A stretch of DNA of 64,000 nucleotides from Phymorhynchus buccinoides (taxonomy: Eukaryota; Mollusca; Gastropoda; Neogastropoda; Raphitomidae). Shown piece by piece: positions 1 to 9,972 of this stretch. A program made the translations under genes and the position numbers. Under the pieces are notes generated by a model that was given only the letters and a program-made list of their open reading frames with translations, did not search any database and was not told the DNA's origin. The stretch is from contig CM065699.1 in NCBI GenBank assembly GCA_017654935.2, forward strand, positions 21,043,851-21,107,850, written 5' to 3'. Positions within the stretch are counted from its first letter, which is position 1; the number at the start of each line of letters is the position of its first letter.

Positions 1-2473
1 TTAAGAACTTTTATTAATTTAGTAGCTCTCCTCTGTACACAAAGTAAAGTCAAAGTAAATTGGAATGATGGAGAGTGCAATCAAACTGACAATTATATTA
101 AAGAAAAAATACATGATGCATTTTTAATACAAAAAGTAAAAAATGCAACAAGAAGGAGGAAAGGTGATAAACCTAGTTTATTGGATTGGATTTTAGTCAG
201 TGACATAAACATGACCTCAGATGTTCAACATTTAGCCCCATTGGGTAAAAGCGATCATGACTTACTATACTTCCATTTATATATTCCTAGACAAGAACCA
301 GTAAACGACCCTCACTACAAATATGATCTAAAAAATGGCAACTATACAAAAATAAGAGAAGATATGGAAAAAGTAAATTGGTCAAACATTAAATTTGAGA
401 ATGTTAATGAAACTTAGGAAAATATTAAAAGTAAAATCCTAAATTCTATGGATATGCATATTCCCAAAATAAATGTCAATAAAACAAAAAGATACAAGCC
501 TATATGGTTAAATGGGAAAGCTTTTAAAGCAGTAAAGAAAAAATATAATGCCTTTCAAAGATATTTAATGAGTGAGTTTGGAAACGTTTATTTGAAAAAG
601 GTTGAAAAAGAGAAGAAAGTAAAAATAAATGCAAAAGGGAATATTTAAAATATATCAAGAAAAGAGACAAAAGTAAAAAACTTACTAGAAAGGCAAAGAA
701 AGACTATGAGAGGAAATTAGCCAGTGAATGCAAATCTAAACCTAAATACTTTTGGAAGTATGTGCAAGAAAAACTAAAAACATCAACAGGGATAGGAACA
801 TTGAAAAATGAAAAGGGGGAAACAGTCACAACAGATAAAGACAAAGCAAACACATTAAACTCTTTTTTTCCGAGCGTTTTCACAAGAGAAGACATTTCTA
901 ATATTCCTAATGTAGATAGGGAATCCAAATCCAAAGGGAACACATTAATAGATATAGATATTGAGGTGGAGACAGTTAAAAAGAAACTTAAAGAACTGGA
1001 TACTTCTAAAGCTCAAGGACCTGACCAGTTACCAGCCAGAGTTCTGAAAGAGATAGCTAATGAGATAAGTGAACCATTAACTAAACTATTTAATTTGTCT
1101 TTGGAACAGGGAGAACTACCAGATGATTGGAAAAACGCAGAAGTTATAGCTATTTTTAAGAAAGGCACTAGAACAGATCCTGGAAATTATAGACCAGTAA
1201 GTTTGACATGTATAACTTGTAAGATACTTGAATCAATTATAAGGGATAAAGTTGTTCTTTATTTGAAAGAAAACAAACTATATTCAGATTGCCAGCATGG
1301 TTTTAGGCACAGAAGGTCGTGTGTTACGCAATTACTTCAAGTCATGGAAAATTTTACAAAATTGTTAGATATAGGAGAGACGATAGACATAGTGTATCTT
1401 GATTTTAAAAAGGCGTTTGATTCCGTGCCACACGAAAGATTATTACTTAAATTGTCAGCATATGGAATTGATGGTAGACTTTTACAATGGATTAGAAGCT
1501 TTTTAACAAATAGAAAACAGAAAGTAAGAGTAAGTAAATCATACTCGGAACAAGCAGAAGTAATCAGTGGTATTCCCCAAGGCAGTATTTTAGGCCCAGT
1601 CCTATTCACCATATTCATAAATGACTTGCCCAATGAAGTAAATAGTGAATGTAAGATCTTTGCTGATGACACAAAGCTATATAATACATCTGGTAATAAA
1701 GAAATACTACAGTCAGATTTACACTCTCTACAAGCATGGTCAGATAAATGGAATTTATATTTTAATGTCCAAAAATGCAAGGTAATGTACATAGGAAGGA
1801 AAAACCCTAAACATGATTATTATATGAAGCCGAACTGCACAACAAGTAAAATTAATATATGTGAAAACGAGAAAGACTTGGGAATAACTTTTGATGCAGC
1901 TTTGAAATTTGATACACATATACAGAAGGTAACCAGTAAAGATAACCAAGTAATGGGATTAATCAAAAGATCATTTGACTATCTTCATAAGGATATATTT
2001 GTTAAATTATACAAGGCTATGGTTCGACCTCGCATAGAATATGGTAACTGTATATGGCATCCTAACCTAAAAAGACAATCAATAATAATTGAAAAAGTTC
2101 AGAGAAGAGCCACAAAATTAGTTAAAGCATGTAAAAATATATCTTACGAGGAACGTTTAAATTTTCTGAAATTACCATCTTCGAAGGGAAGAAGACTTAG
2201 AGGGGACCTTATTCAAACCTATAAAATTGTACATAATCTTGATGATATAAATTTCAATGACTTTTTCATAAAATGCACAGTACACAAAACAAGAAATAGT
2301 GATGGTAAATTGTTTCTTAACAGATCAAATACTAACACCCGCAAAAACGTTTTTACTAACCGTGGAATGATCTACCAATTAACATAAAGAATGCACCTAG
2401 CATTAATGAATTCAAAAATCTTTTAGACCAAAACCCAAATTTGATAACAAAATTTAAATATTTTGATGAATAA
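1..2473 (+). mobile_element. CR1/jockey-type non-LTR retrotransposon, 3' part of a copy
   Basis: The reading frame is already open at base 1, so the copy is cut by the window edge. Frame 1 carries the C-terminal part of an apurinic-type endonuclease (GKSDHD at about 246-263, the usual final S-D-H motif). It is followed by a lysine-rich linker and a full reverse transcriptase in frame 3. Three lesions are visible: an in-frame TAG at 415-417, a frameshift near 630-645, and a frameshift near 2360. After the last one, frame 2 carries the expected W-N-D-L-P ending through to TAA at 2471-2473. The tail is A-rich with (TA)n. There is no RNase H domain, as expected for CR1/L2/jockey elements. It is a decayed but fairly recent insertion. 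Confidence 0.9.
642..2387 (+). pseudogene. reverse transcriptase of the LINE copy
   Basis: Target-primed reverse transcriptase. The frame is open well upstream of the GTG at 762: codons back to about 642 encode a basic linker ending in YFWKYV, a block typical just before LINE RT domains. Visible RT blocks in order are AQGPDQLPARV, NYRPVSLT, QHGFR, the first catalytic-Asp block (YLDFKKAFDSVP), GIPQGSILGP, and the catalytic FADDT. The thumb region and a C-terminal V-R-P-R-I-E-Y-G-N block follow. All catalytic aspartates are present. The frame stops early at 2385-2387 because of a frameshift near 2360; the proper end continues in frame 2 to 2473. Function is lost through the upstream stop and frameshifts. 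Confidence 0.88.
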
Positions 2474-2820
2474 AAAAATATATATATATATATATATAAA
2501 AAAGTAAATCAGCACAATTTATATAATTTTTGTTTTTGTTTTGAACACGGAACATTACTCAAAGTTAACGTTAACTGGTTTTGTTTCTGAGGTTCACAAA
2601 TAAAGACATTGGACACAGAAAAGCTTTATCAAAGCAAACTATTCTGCATTTCAAATGCACTAACTTTTCAGTCCTTCAGAGTACGGAGTACGGAGCTGGC
2701 TATTCACTGAGATTTTTCTTTCATGCTATATATATAATATATATATAAAAAAAAGCCATTCTCTTAAAGATTTATCTTTTATTAGTTTATTGATTTAAGA
2801 GACGCAAACCACTAAATAAA
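2474..2820. other. AT-rich stretch without a gene
   Basis: Two short (TA)n tracts (about 2479-2500 and 2727-2750) and otherwise AT-rich unique-looking sequence. I see no coding or RNA gene. Confidence 0.5.
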
Positions 2821-2829
2821 TTCTGACAA

Positions 2830-2915
2830 GTCAAATTCATCGAGAAGGGGCGTATAAGGGCCGAGAGGCCTATGCATAGCCCTACATCACCTACCTACCT
2901 ACCTACACGCTCAAT
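2830..2915 (+). repeat. LINE-like 3' tail: hairpin plus (CACCTAC)n
   Basis: A G/C hairpin around GGGCCGAGAGGCC is followed by a short tandem repeat ACCTACCTACCTAC. The same layout, a GGCC-type hairpin then a 4-8 bp microsatellite, ends the LINE fragments at about 54288-54345 and 52200-52260. This is how CR1-type elements end. Only the tail is recognisable here. Confidence 0.5.
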
Positions 2916-3046
2916 TGAAACTGATTGTCGTTTAAGATATGGATTCCAAATTTGGTTCCTATGTAGCTAGTGATAAATTTTAACGAACGATGAACTGGCC
3001 ACAAGGCCTCAACATCGAAATTATCAAGTATCAAGTATTAGGTTCA

Positions 3047-3244
3047 AGTAAGTGTAGTCAGTCGCTCTATGCTGGCTTCCAGATTCCCCACCTTTTCGTA
3101 GTTTTCCTTCCCACCCTTGCAGCACGGATTGCACACCCACTGGAAATTGCACTTGGTTTTGTCACTTAGAAATTGGTATTCACTGTCATTGATGTCAGTG
3201 CAGTCCTTGTGCAGCCAGTTCTTACAGTCATGACCAAAAAGGTT
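3047..3244 (-). pseudogene. PHD-finger-like fragment (LINE ORF1 remnant or orphan exon)
   Basis: The minus strand is open for 66 codons between stops at 3245-3247 and 3044-3046. It contains H-D-C-K-N-W-L-H-K-D-C, then a spacer, then W-V-C-N-P-C-C. This is the second half of a PHD zinc finger: the His-Cys pair, the Trp two residues before the final Cys pair, and C-x2-C. PHD fingers occur in ORF1 proteins of some CR1-like retrotransposons and also in chromatin proteins. No first Cys pair is visible upstream. A TTTTTAG just before the frame could be a splice acceptor, so a host exon is not excluded. Confidence 0.5.
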
Positions 3245-3739
3245 CTAAAAATCGATCCCATCGTCCGCTGAATCAACGGGAAATCCCGAACCCCAAAATA
3301 GAAGGCCATCATTATTCTCTTGAAATCTTATGAACGCCCAAAATAACCAACAGAGTCATTTAGATTATTGCCTACTTATTTCTTGTTTACAACTAATATA
3401 ATCGCCTGTTGTATAAAGCAGAACCCAGCGAACCTCTCGATTGGCGAAATCAAAATAGCGACTCGGACATGTCACGCGCATGATTCATGACGAAGTTGTT
3501 TTGATCGTGCCTAGTCAGTAGTCGGACCACGCATCCCATCCCATGTATGTTTTTCTTGTTGATCTCAAGCTGTTATGAACTATTCCAAAGTTAAACAATA
3601 CGAGATTTTAAACCCTACGCTGCATCATGCATTTACTTCAACACAAGGCACACGAAAAAGCAATTATCTAACAAATCAAAACCTTCTGCATACCACTATG
3701 ACGATAATCTCTCTGCATGCCCGATCGGCCATCTCCGTT
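3245..3739. other. no gene seen
   Basis: Mixed-composition sequence. The 63-codon frame at 3575-3766 shows no recognisable domain. Confidence 0.4.
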
Positions 3740-3835
3740 CGGCCCTTCTGGATTGTTGTTTTCTGATGAATATTCATGAGAAAACCGGAACCAGTTTAGC
3801 TAAACTTCTTTTTGGATTGGTCGATAAAGATTGGC

Positions 3836-3895
3836 AACATCCCATAAAAAGTATGTGTCTGTGCCAGACCGGAGGACGTTAAGCAGACTTTCATT
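3836..3895 (+). repeat. SINE 3' module (GGAGGACGTTAA type)
   Basis: CCCATAAAAAGTATGTGTCT followed by CCAGACCGGAGGACGTTAAG. The same 3' module recurs at about 4996-5035, 8220-8265, 15505-15540, 17798-17835, 47484-47520 and 53642-53680, often ending in a short microsatellite. It is absent from the matching place in copy B of the duplication, so it is an insertion in A or a deletion in B. Confidence 0.6.
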
Positions 3896-4257
3896 CCGCA
3901 TCTACAAGCCGGAATGGGTCGAAACGTAATGTTTTCTTTGGGTGAAACAGTAACACTGCATGAGCTTTGATTCAATTTCTTTAAAAAAACAGAATTCTTC
4001 AGAGGTTATTTCATTCTGTCTGTTTTATTGCTTGTTAACTAAAAATAAAATAAAAAATAAAAATTAATAATACTTTTGTTTGTTTTGTTTTGAATTTTTA
4101 AGGGGGTGTCTTCCCACATGCATGCATATATATGGGTATTTTGTGTTTGTGTGCATGCAAGTCAACCAATATTCCATGCCTATGTACCTGATTCTTCAGT
4201 CCAAATTTGTCATTGGATTTGGGATTTTTGCCCACACGGTAAGGATTACGACAATTA

Positions 4258-4423
4258 TGTGAGCATACAGTAGTGTCTACTCTGATGCTTGCCTCTTTTC
4301 AACCTAACACAAATTTGCTCCCTGATGACTGATGCTTTCGTGGTCTGCGACCTGATAAGCCAGGGTGTGGCTGTGAGTTGGAATCGGAATGAGCAGTGTG
4401 GGAGCAACATGAAACAGTGTGTG

Positions 4424-4426
<3 letters not shown>
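4258..4426 (+). mobile_element. SINE-like element, older copy
   Basis: Related to the young poly(A)-tailed insertion at 16069-16309: both contain a CTAACAxxxATTxGCTCCC block, a TTxGAATxxGAAxGAGC block and end with GTGGGAGCAAC. The version here runs into the (GA)n tract and has a duplicate at about 14811-14970. No poly(A) tail or target duplication is visible. Confidence 0.55.

Positions 4427-4518
<92 letters not shown>
4427..4518. repeat. (GA)n microsatellite
   Basis: About 46 uninterrupted GA units. The open frames here (RERERE, SLSLSL) are artefacts of the dinucleotide. Confidence 0.98.
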
Positions 4519-4522
<4 letters not shown>

Positions 4523-5425
4523 ATGCCTGTCATTGATCTACCAGTCTATAAGAAAGGGAGGTGGGGGAAAAAGAAAAAAGAAAGGGAGGTGGGTGGGGGA
4601 GGAGTCAGGACTTAATTACGTGTGGCTCATGACTTCTGATGCACAGTGATAGAAAGCAAAGGTGGATAAAAAGAGAGGAGAGACAGAAACAGAATCCAAT
4701 AACTATATATATAGTAAGAATGAAATAGTGAGGCCAAAAGAGGAGATGACGAAATTGAACAAAGTGTAATTACTCTCTTTTTCTAATTAACTCCCCTCCA
4801 CCAAAGTTGATTACGATACCATTCACCTAGCAGTGTGTGGGTCAGAACCAAAGTGAGACAAGCAAAGCATCACATTCCAAGCTCGCCTTTATGACACTCA
4901 CCCACACAGTACACATCAACAATGGTGGAGAGGACAACATACAAACAAATCAACACATGTCCAAGAGTGGCATATATATATACTAATATAGTAATGTCCC
5001 ATATCATCTAACGATCGGGAGGACGTAAAACATTAATCTTATGACAGAAACAGAGTGACTGAGAGAGACAAAGACAAAGCAATATAGAAAGAGAGGGAGG
5101 AGGGGGGGGGGGGAGAGAGGTAAACAAGATAGTCCCAGACAAATCTTTCATTCTGATGGACAAACACCAAAATGTTTGTGTTCATCTTTATTGATTTCCA
5201 GCACATTCTGAGCTTGGTGGCTTTTTTACTCCCTCAACTATTCTATTGGTACACACACCAAACATCATTAAAATTATGTGTACCAGTAATTCATGATAGT
5301 TCACAAACCAAACATAGTTTGTGTACCAATGGCTTGTTGACATTAGCCTGTAGAAAAGGCCAATAGTAAATGAGAGCTGTACAATAAATGATATTCTACA
5401 GTATTGGAATATCATGCTACAGCTT

Positions 5426-5575
5426 TAAGGGCCAGTCACATGTCCACTAAAATCGTACGACTGTACGGTACAATTACGTGGTCTCCAAGAACAAATGTTA
5501 TTCGTGCTTCGAGATCACGTTATCGAATCGTATCGTATAATCGTGTGATTATAGCCGACGTGTGGCTGGCCCTTT
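5426..5575. mobile_element. short MITE, AGGGCCAGYCACA ends
   Basis: About 150 bp with inverted ends AGGGCCAGTCACATG and GTGTGGCTGGCCCT, flanked by TTA on both sides. A TTA/TAA duplication suggests a PIF/Harbinger-like transposase, which is inference. It is nested in a dispersed repeat whose uninterrupted form is seen at 35045-35370. The copy in segment B (from about 16033) is in turn interrupted by a SINE at 16069-16309. Confidence 0.6.
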
Positions 5576-6319
5576 AGTCTTTCGTGGAAGACTATGACTC
5601 GTACGAGGGGGGCCCTTGCATCGGCTCTGGTGCTGCAACCAGGGATTGGTTGGCCTTTGGGGACCTTCCCCAATGCCAACTCTCGTCCCCAAATCCCTTT
5701 GGCTGAGAGAGTGGGGATGTACCCTGGGCAAGGCATCTCCACTACAAACTAATTCTCGCCCAGCCCGCCAGAATAGTATCTACCCCCTCTGCTATCTGGC
5801 AGTCATTGTCGGAAACGACAGACAGGCAACAACACCACCACATATTGAAGAGAGAGATACATATTGAATAATGATAAAATTCATTTCATGTTTCTGTCTG
5901 TCTGGCCTGTTGTCCCAAACCATTGGCCGGAGACCCCTATAACCATGTTGATAAGCATCACCCAAGAAAAGGAGTGGGAGACACTTTGGACTGCTATGTT
6001 GACAACCGATATTCTGATGACCTGGGCCGTCCCAAACAAGAGGCCATAGTTTTAACCCTTTCACAGCCAGCCATTGTAAACTAAACACAACACAAAAATA
6101 AATGTTTGAGAATCTGAAATACAGAATGGGAATGTTGGTCAACTTACATTGGGAATGTGGATGGTAGGAAGAGAAATCCATGATAAAGATAATCAATTGA
6201 TCAAAAAAGTGATCACAAACACCAATCAAATTTTGCATAGTTTGGCACAATGTTGAAGAGAACCCATGCTGCGCATTATACACAATTATGTAAACTATAG
6301 GATGGGCTTTTTTTTAAAA

Positions 6320-7095
6320 TTTGTTGGTTAGTTAGTCTGTTATAGTCCCCTCAACAGCTATGGTTATCTCAGGACTGTCACCGCATAAAAATCCACCATG
6401 TATAGCAAAACACAAATCCATGAATCTTAACAACGTACAAAACCTGAAAACAAAAAATGTAGTACAATTCATAACATGACACTTCCATCATTTTATACCC
6501 TATAGCTCATAAGTCCACACAGTGCTGGAAACGTGGAGCCACGCTACTCTCATTTATCGGATCCAGGTTTTAAAAAAACAGTAAAAAAGGATAACAAATA
6601 CATACTAGTAAGCTAAAATAAATTTAAAAAAATGCTATATTAGCAAATATGCACTGCAGAATGGACAACAGGTGCCCACTCAAGTGCGTAATTATCATGC
6701 ATGGATGCCAGTGTACAATATATAAAAAAACTGGCATGTCATAAATTGTAAAAAAGAAAAACGTGGAAGGGTTTTATAAAACAAAAATGCAGGTGAATGG
6801 ACCAATAAGGCAGAAAAAAGTAGACGCCAGAAAAGCAAAAAGAAGAGAAAAGGCAGAGTCAAAGAGAGTGACAGAGTAGGGGAAGTTACTAGCATAGAAC
6901 TTCCAGAAGAAGGGGGAACTATTTCTGCTGAAAGACCCCCCGGTATCCCCACAGGAGGGCCATGACCACATAAGCCAGCCTAAGCGGTTGCCCGCCTCCT
7001 ACGACGAGGACGTGTGGTTGGACTTTAGGAGGCTGTTGGGCTACTCTCCGTAAGCCCCCCCCCCCCCCCCCCCCCTGAAAGGTGGAAGCCCGCCG
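6320..7095. repeat. 780-bp dispersed repeat, copy 1
   Basis: Near-identical over its length to 59775-60560, from TTAGTCTGTTATAGTCCC through GGACTGTCACC, a GGATCCAG block, a purine-rich AAGGCAGAGTCAAAGAG block, CCCCCGGTATCCCCAC, and a final run of C followed by GGTGGAAGCCCGC. A partial third copy is at about 33495-33690. No long open frame or clear terminal repeat was found, so the class is unknown. Confidence 0.8.
7055..7075. repeat. poly(C) tract inside the 780-bp repeat
   Basis: About 21 C, conserved in position in the second repeat copy (60521-60542). The homopolymer therefore belonged to the ancestral element. Confidence 0.9.
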
Positions 7096-7660
7096 GATTT
7101 TTTTAATTTGTTGGGAAAATAAATAATAAGCTTAAGTTTACTTCTATTGCGTTCACACAGAAACTACCAAGTTGATTGCAATGGTATTTGAAGCGAAATA
7201 TGAAAGCAGTTCAAAGCAAAACTCATTTATTATACCATAATAGAGATCTGTCTTGAGGTTCTTGAATTATGCAACATCATTATGCCTTCAGTAATATTAT
7301 ACAATATTTGAAATGATCTTGATGAAACTTGGAGAAAAATGGAATGTCCAAATTTAACTTTAAAAAAACCCCACATAAACTACAATTACTTTGAGAATTT
7401 TTTTTTTTTTAAATCAACAAAACAAAATGCATAGTTGATTTTATTGATAATCAATGACAATAATAAGTCCCAACATGCATGGTGTAATTTTGCAGAGTAC
7501 TTGAAATGGATTCAAATGAACATTACTGGTAAACACATGAAGTTTTTAAAAAAATCAGGTTGAATTTGAACATGTATAATGAATTTGATGAAAACAATTT
7601 TTAATGTAGCTCAGCAGTGAAACTTTCAAAACATGGCGAAATCCAAACAATGAGTTACAT
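7096..7660. other. no gene seen
   Basis: AT-rich with short A and T runs; nothing recognisable. Confidence 0.4.
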
Positions 7661-7664
7661 GTAG

Positions 7665-7872
7665 TGGCCACTGCAATTAGGGTTATTAGCGCCCTTGACA
7701 GTGAGAGTTAATCCCTTGTTGGTCAGTACTGAAAAGGGCATTCACTCTTGCAAAAGGCAGCCATTTAGTGGTCTCAAATAGGGTTATTGGCGAGAGTTAT
7801 GCCCTTGTTTGGTCAGTACTCAAGCAGCTACCAAGGGCATTCACTCTAGCAAGATATGGTTGTTGCAGTATC
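7665..7872. repeat. dispersed repeat with internal dimer, copy 1
   Basis: Two related halves, each beginning AGGGTTATT(A/G)GCG, carrying GGTCAGTACT and ending AAGGGCATTCACTCT. The whole about 200-bp unit recurs at 50410-50620. The halves may be an old internal duplication. Confidence 0.7.
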
Positions 7873-8159
7873 CTATAAGGAGGAGATTTTTTTTTAAAAT
7901 GAAGACCATATCAAAACAAACAAAATATGAAACTCTCGAACACAAGTTTCCCAATCTTCTGTACAATATCAAAATTTAAAAACAACACAATCACTTCCCA
8001 AAAAAAATCACTAACTACAACAGTGAATAATGAAAAGAAATATTAATATGCTCAAACGCAATACTTCAAAAAGATTGTGGCGGTATCAAAGCCAATGAGG
8101 TTTAACCGAGGCGTGGTTACCGCTACACCTATCTGTATTGTTAAAAAAAAATCGGGACA

Positions 8160-8300
8160 TTACTGGTGTTGCACTGCCTCCCAGCATTGCCTACAGTATT
8201 GTTCCCACCATCTTTGTATTTACAAATGTCCCATATGTGTCTGTTCCAGACCGAGAGGACGTAAACCACCATTTTTCTTCTTCTTCTTCTTCTTCTAAGA
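8160..8300 (+). repeat. SINE-like 3' part with (CTT)n tail
   Basis: TTGCACTGCCTCCCAGCATT through GTTCCCACCATCTT, CCCATATGTGTCTG and GAGAGGACGTAAACC, ending in (TTC)n. The same series of blocks occurs at 53576-53690, so this is a repeat family with a defined 3' end. Confidence 0.65.
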
Positions 8301-8690
8301 AATATTAATGATGATGATGGTTTTTAATTAATCTTAATGAATAAAAAAAAAAAAAAATTTAGACAAATGCATGCATACATGTGCAGACAGAAATCAAAGT
8401 GAGTCTCACACAACTCCATCAAACTTGACTAAACCCACTGCAGAACTGACATATATTACATAAAAAAAAAATTCTAAAAAATAAAATGAACATGCTGAAT
8501 GATGGGTAATAAAAAAGACAACATTTTTGGCAAATGAATAACAAGATGTGCCCACTCAAGTGCCCACTTTTGTTTGCTTTGTGGCTTTTTTAAATTAATG
8601 TTTATGTGTGTGGGTGTGAGTGAGTGGGTGGTCGGATGTGTGTGTGAGTACATGTGCATGGTTTGTGTGTGTGTGTGTGTGTGTGTTTAA
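8300..8690. other. no gene; short microsatellites
   Basis: Poly-A runs and a (GT)n tract near 8661-8688; no coding signal. Confidence 0.5.
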
Positions 8691-9092
8691 AGGGAAATGA
8701 TTTTTCTTATGAGTTATGTGATATATTTCTTGTGATATGATACTGTCTTCTGTTGTTGTGATTTGCTCATGTGATATTATTAAGTAATTTAGTTGTGTGT
8801 GTGTGTGTGGGGGGGGGGGGGGGTGAGTGTGTGTGTGTGTCTGTTTGTGGGTGGGTGTGAGAGAGAGAGAGGGGGGGGGGGGTTAAGAGAGGGAGAGAGA
8901 TGAGGGGTAGAGAGGGTAACTGTGTTGCTTTGTTGATTTTTAGCATACATTATTATAATATGATCTAGCATTTTATGATGTCTCTGTTTCTTTGCTATTG
9001 CTATTATATATATTGATTGTTCATTTTAGTTTTCTTATGTGCATTATCCTATATTAGTTTTAAACAAATGATGGTTTAAGCTTTGTGTGCAT

Positions 9093-9123
<31 letters not shown>

Positions 9124-9645
9124 GGCGAGTGAGAGAGAGAGAGGGGAGGGGGCATGGAGATTGGAGGAGGGAGGAAGGGTAGAGAGAGAGGGAGAACTAG
9201 GGTGAATGTGTGTTGATTTTAGCATACCTTTTATCATTGTTCTAGTATTCAGTATTGGTTTTTATAATCTAAACTTTGTTTTTGTGTATTATGCTTGGGA
9301 TATTATTCATTTTAATTTTGTTTTATGCATATTGTCCCATTATTACTTTATACAAATTGTTGGTTTAAGCTCTGTGTGTGTGAGAGAGAGAGAGAGGGGG
9401 GAGGGGGGGGGAGAGAGAGATTGGGGGGAGGGAGGAGGGGAGAGAGAGAGAGAGGGGGGAGAGAGAGAGAGAGAGGGAGAGAGAGAGCCAGGGTGAATGT
9501 GTGTTGACTTTAGCATACATTATTTTACATTGTTCTAGTATTCAGCATTGGCTTTTATAATCTAAACCTTGTTTTTATGTACCCCCTTTTATAAATTTTG
9601 TTTGTTGTCCTATTATTACTTTTATACAAATTGTTTGTTTAGCTA

Positions 9646-9676
<31 letters not shown>

Positions 9677-9677
9677 T

Positions 9678-9720
<43 letters not shown>
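8690..9720. repeat. compound tandem repeat, about 290-bp units with (GT)n-(G)n-(GA)n
   Basis: Three or more diverged units. Each has GTGTGTTGAYTTTAGCATAC, then CATTGTTCTAGTATTCAG (or a variant), an AT-rich middle, TTATACAAATTGTTGGTTT-like sequence and a long GT/G/GA microsatellite. Units begin near 8920, 9205 and 9496. The microsatellite portions differ in length between units. Confidence 0.7.
9640..9720. repeat. (GT)n microsatellite
   Basis: Long GT run with one ATGTGTTG interruption. Confidence 0.95.
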
Positions 9721-9972
9721 GGGGAAAGGCATGGTTGAGGGTGGAGTTTTTGAAAAATATGTTGTGGGAAAGGGGATGGGGTGGTGTGTGTGTGTGAGGG
9801 TGGTGTGTGTGTGTGTGTTATATTGTATTGTAATTTAATTATTATGATGTATTTACTGTATATTGTCTTATTGGTATATGTGTTTTATGTGCATGCCAGA
9901 CAAATAATTTCTTTATGTTTTAAAGACAATACATATTTTGATTGATTGATTTTGATTGATTGATTGATTTGA

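Larger units (their letters stand above)
3740..6057 (+). repeat. duplicated segment, copy A
   Basis: About 2.3 kb that reappears in the same orientation at 14347-17096. Both copies share, in order: a palindromic ATGAATATTCAT; a SINE-like body (4258-4420) ending at a GA microsatellite; a GGGAGGTGGGGG block; a CCCATATC...GGGAGGACGTAAAAC module; a T-rich stretch near 5170-5250; and the block ending near CAAACAAGAGGCC. Copy A has 60 bp at 3836-3895 that copy B lacks, and lacks the insertions present in copy B at 15857-15945, 16069-16309 and 16795-16977. It therefore serves as the pre-insertion reference. Confidence 0.85.

Noticed and set aside
4255..4649. Frames rich in RERERE or SLSLSL here and at 14807, 42178, 45880, 47844, 49430, 49878 and 62781
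   Set aside because: Translations of GA/CT microsatellites.
5792..6283. 163-codon minus-strand frame
   Set aside because: It lies mostly in the duplicated segment, whose other copy is interrupted by insertions and does not keep the frame.
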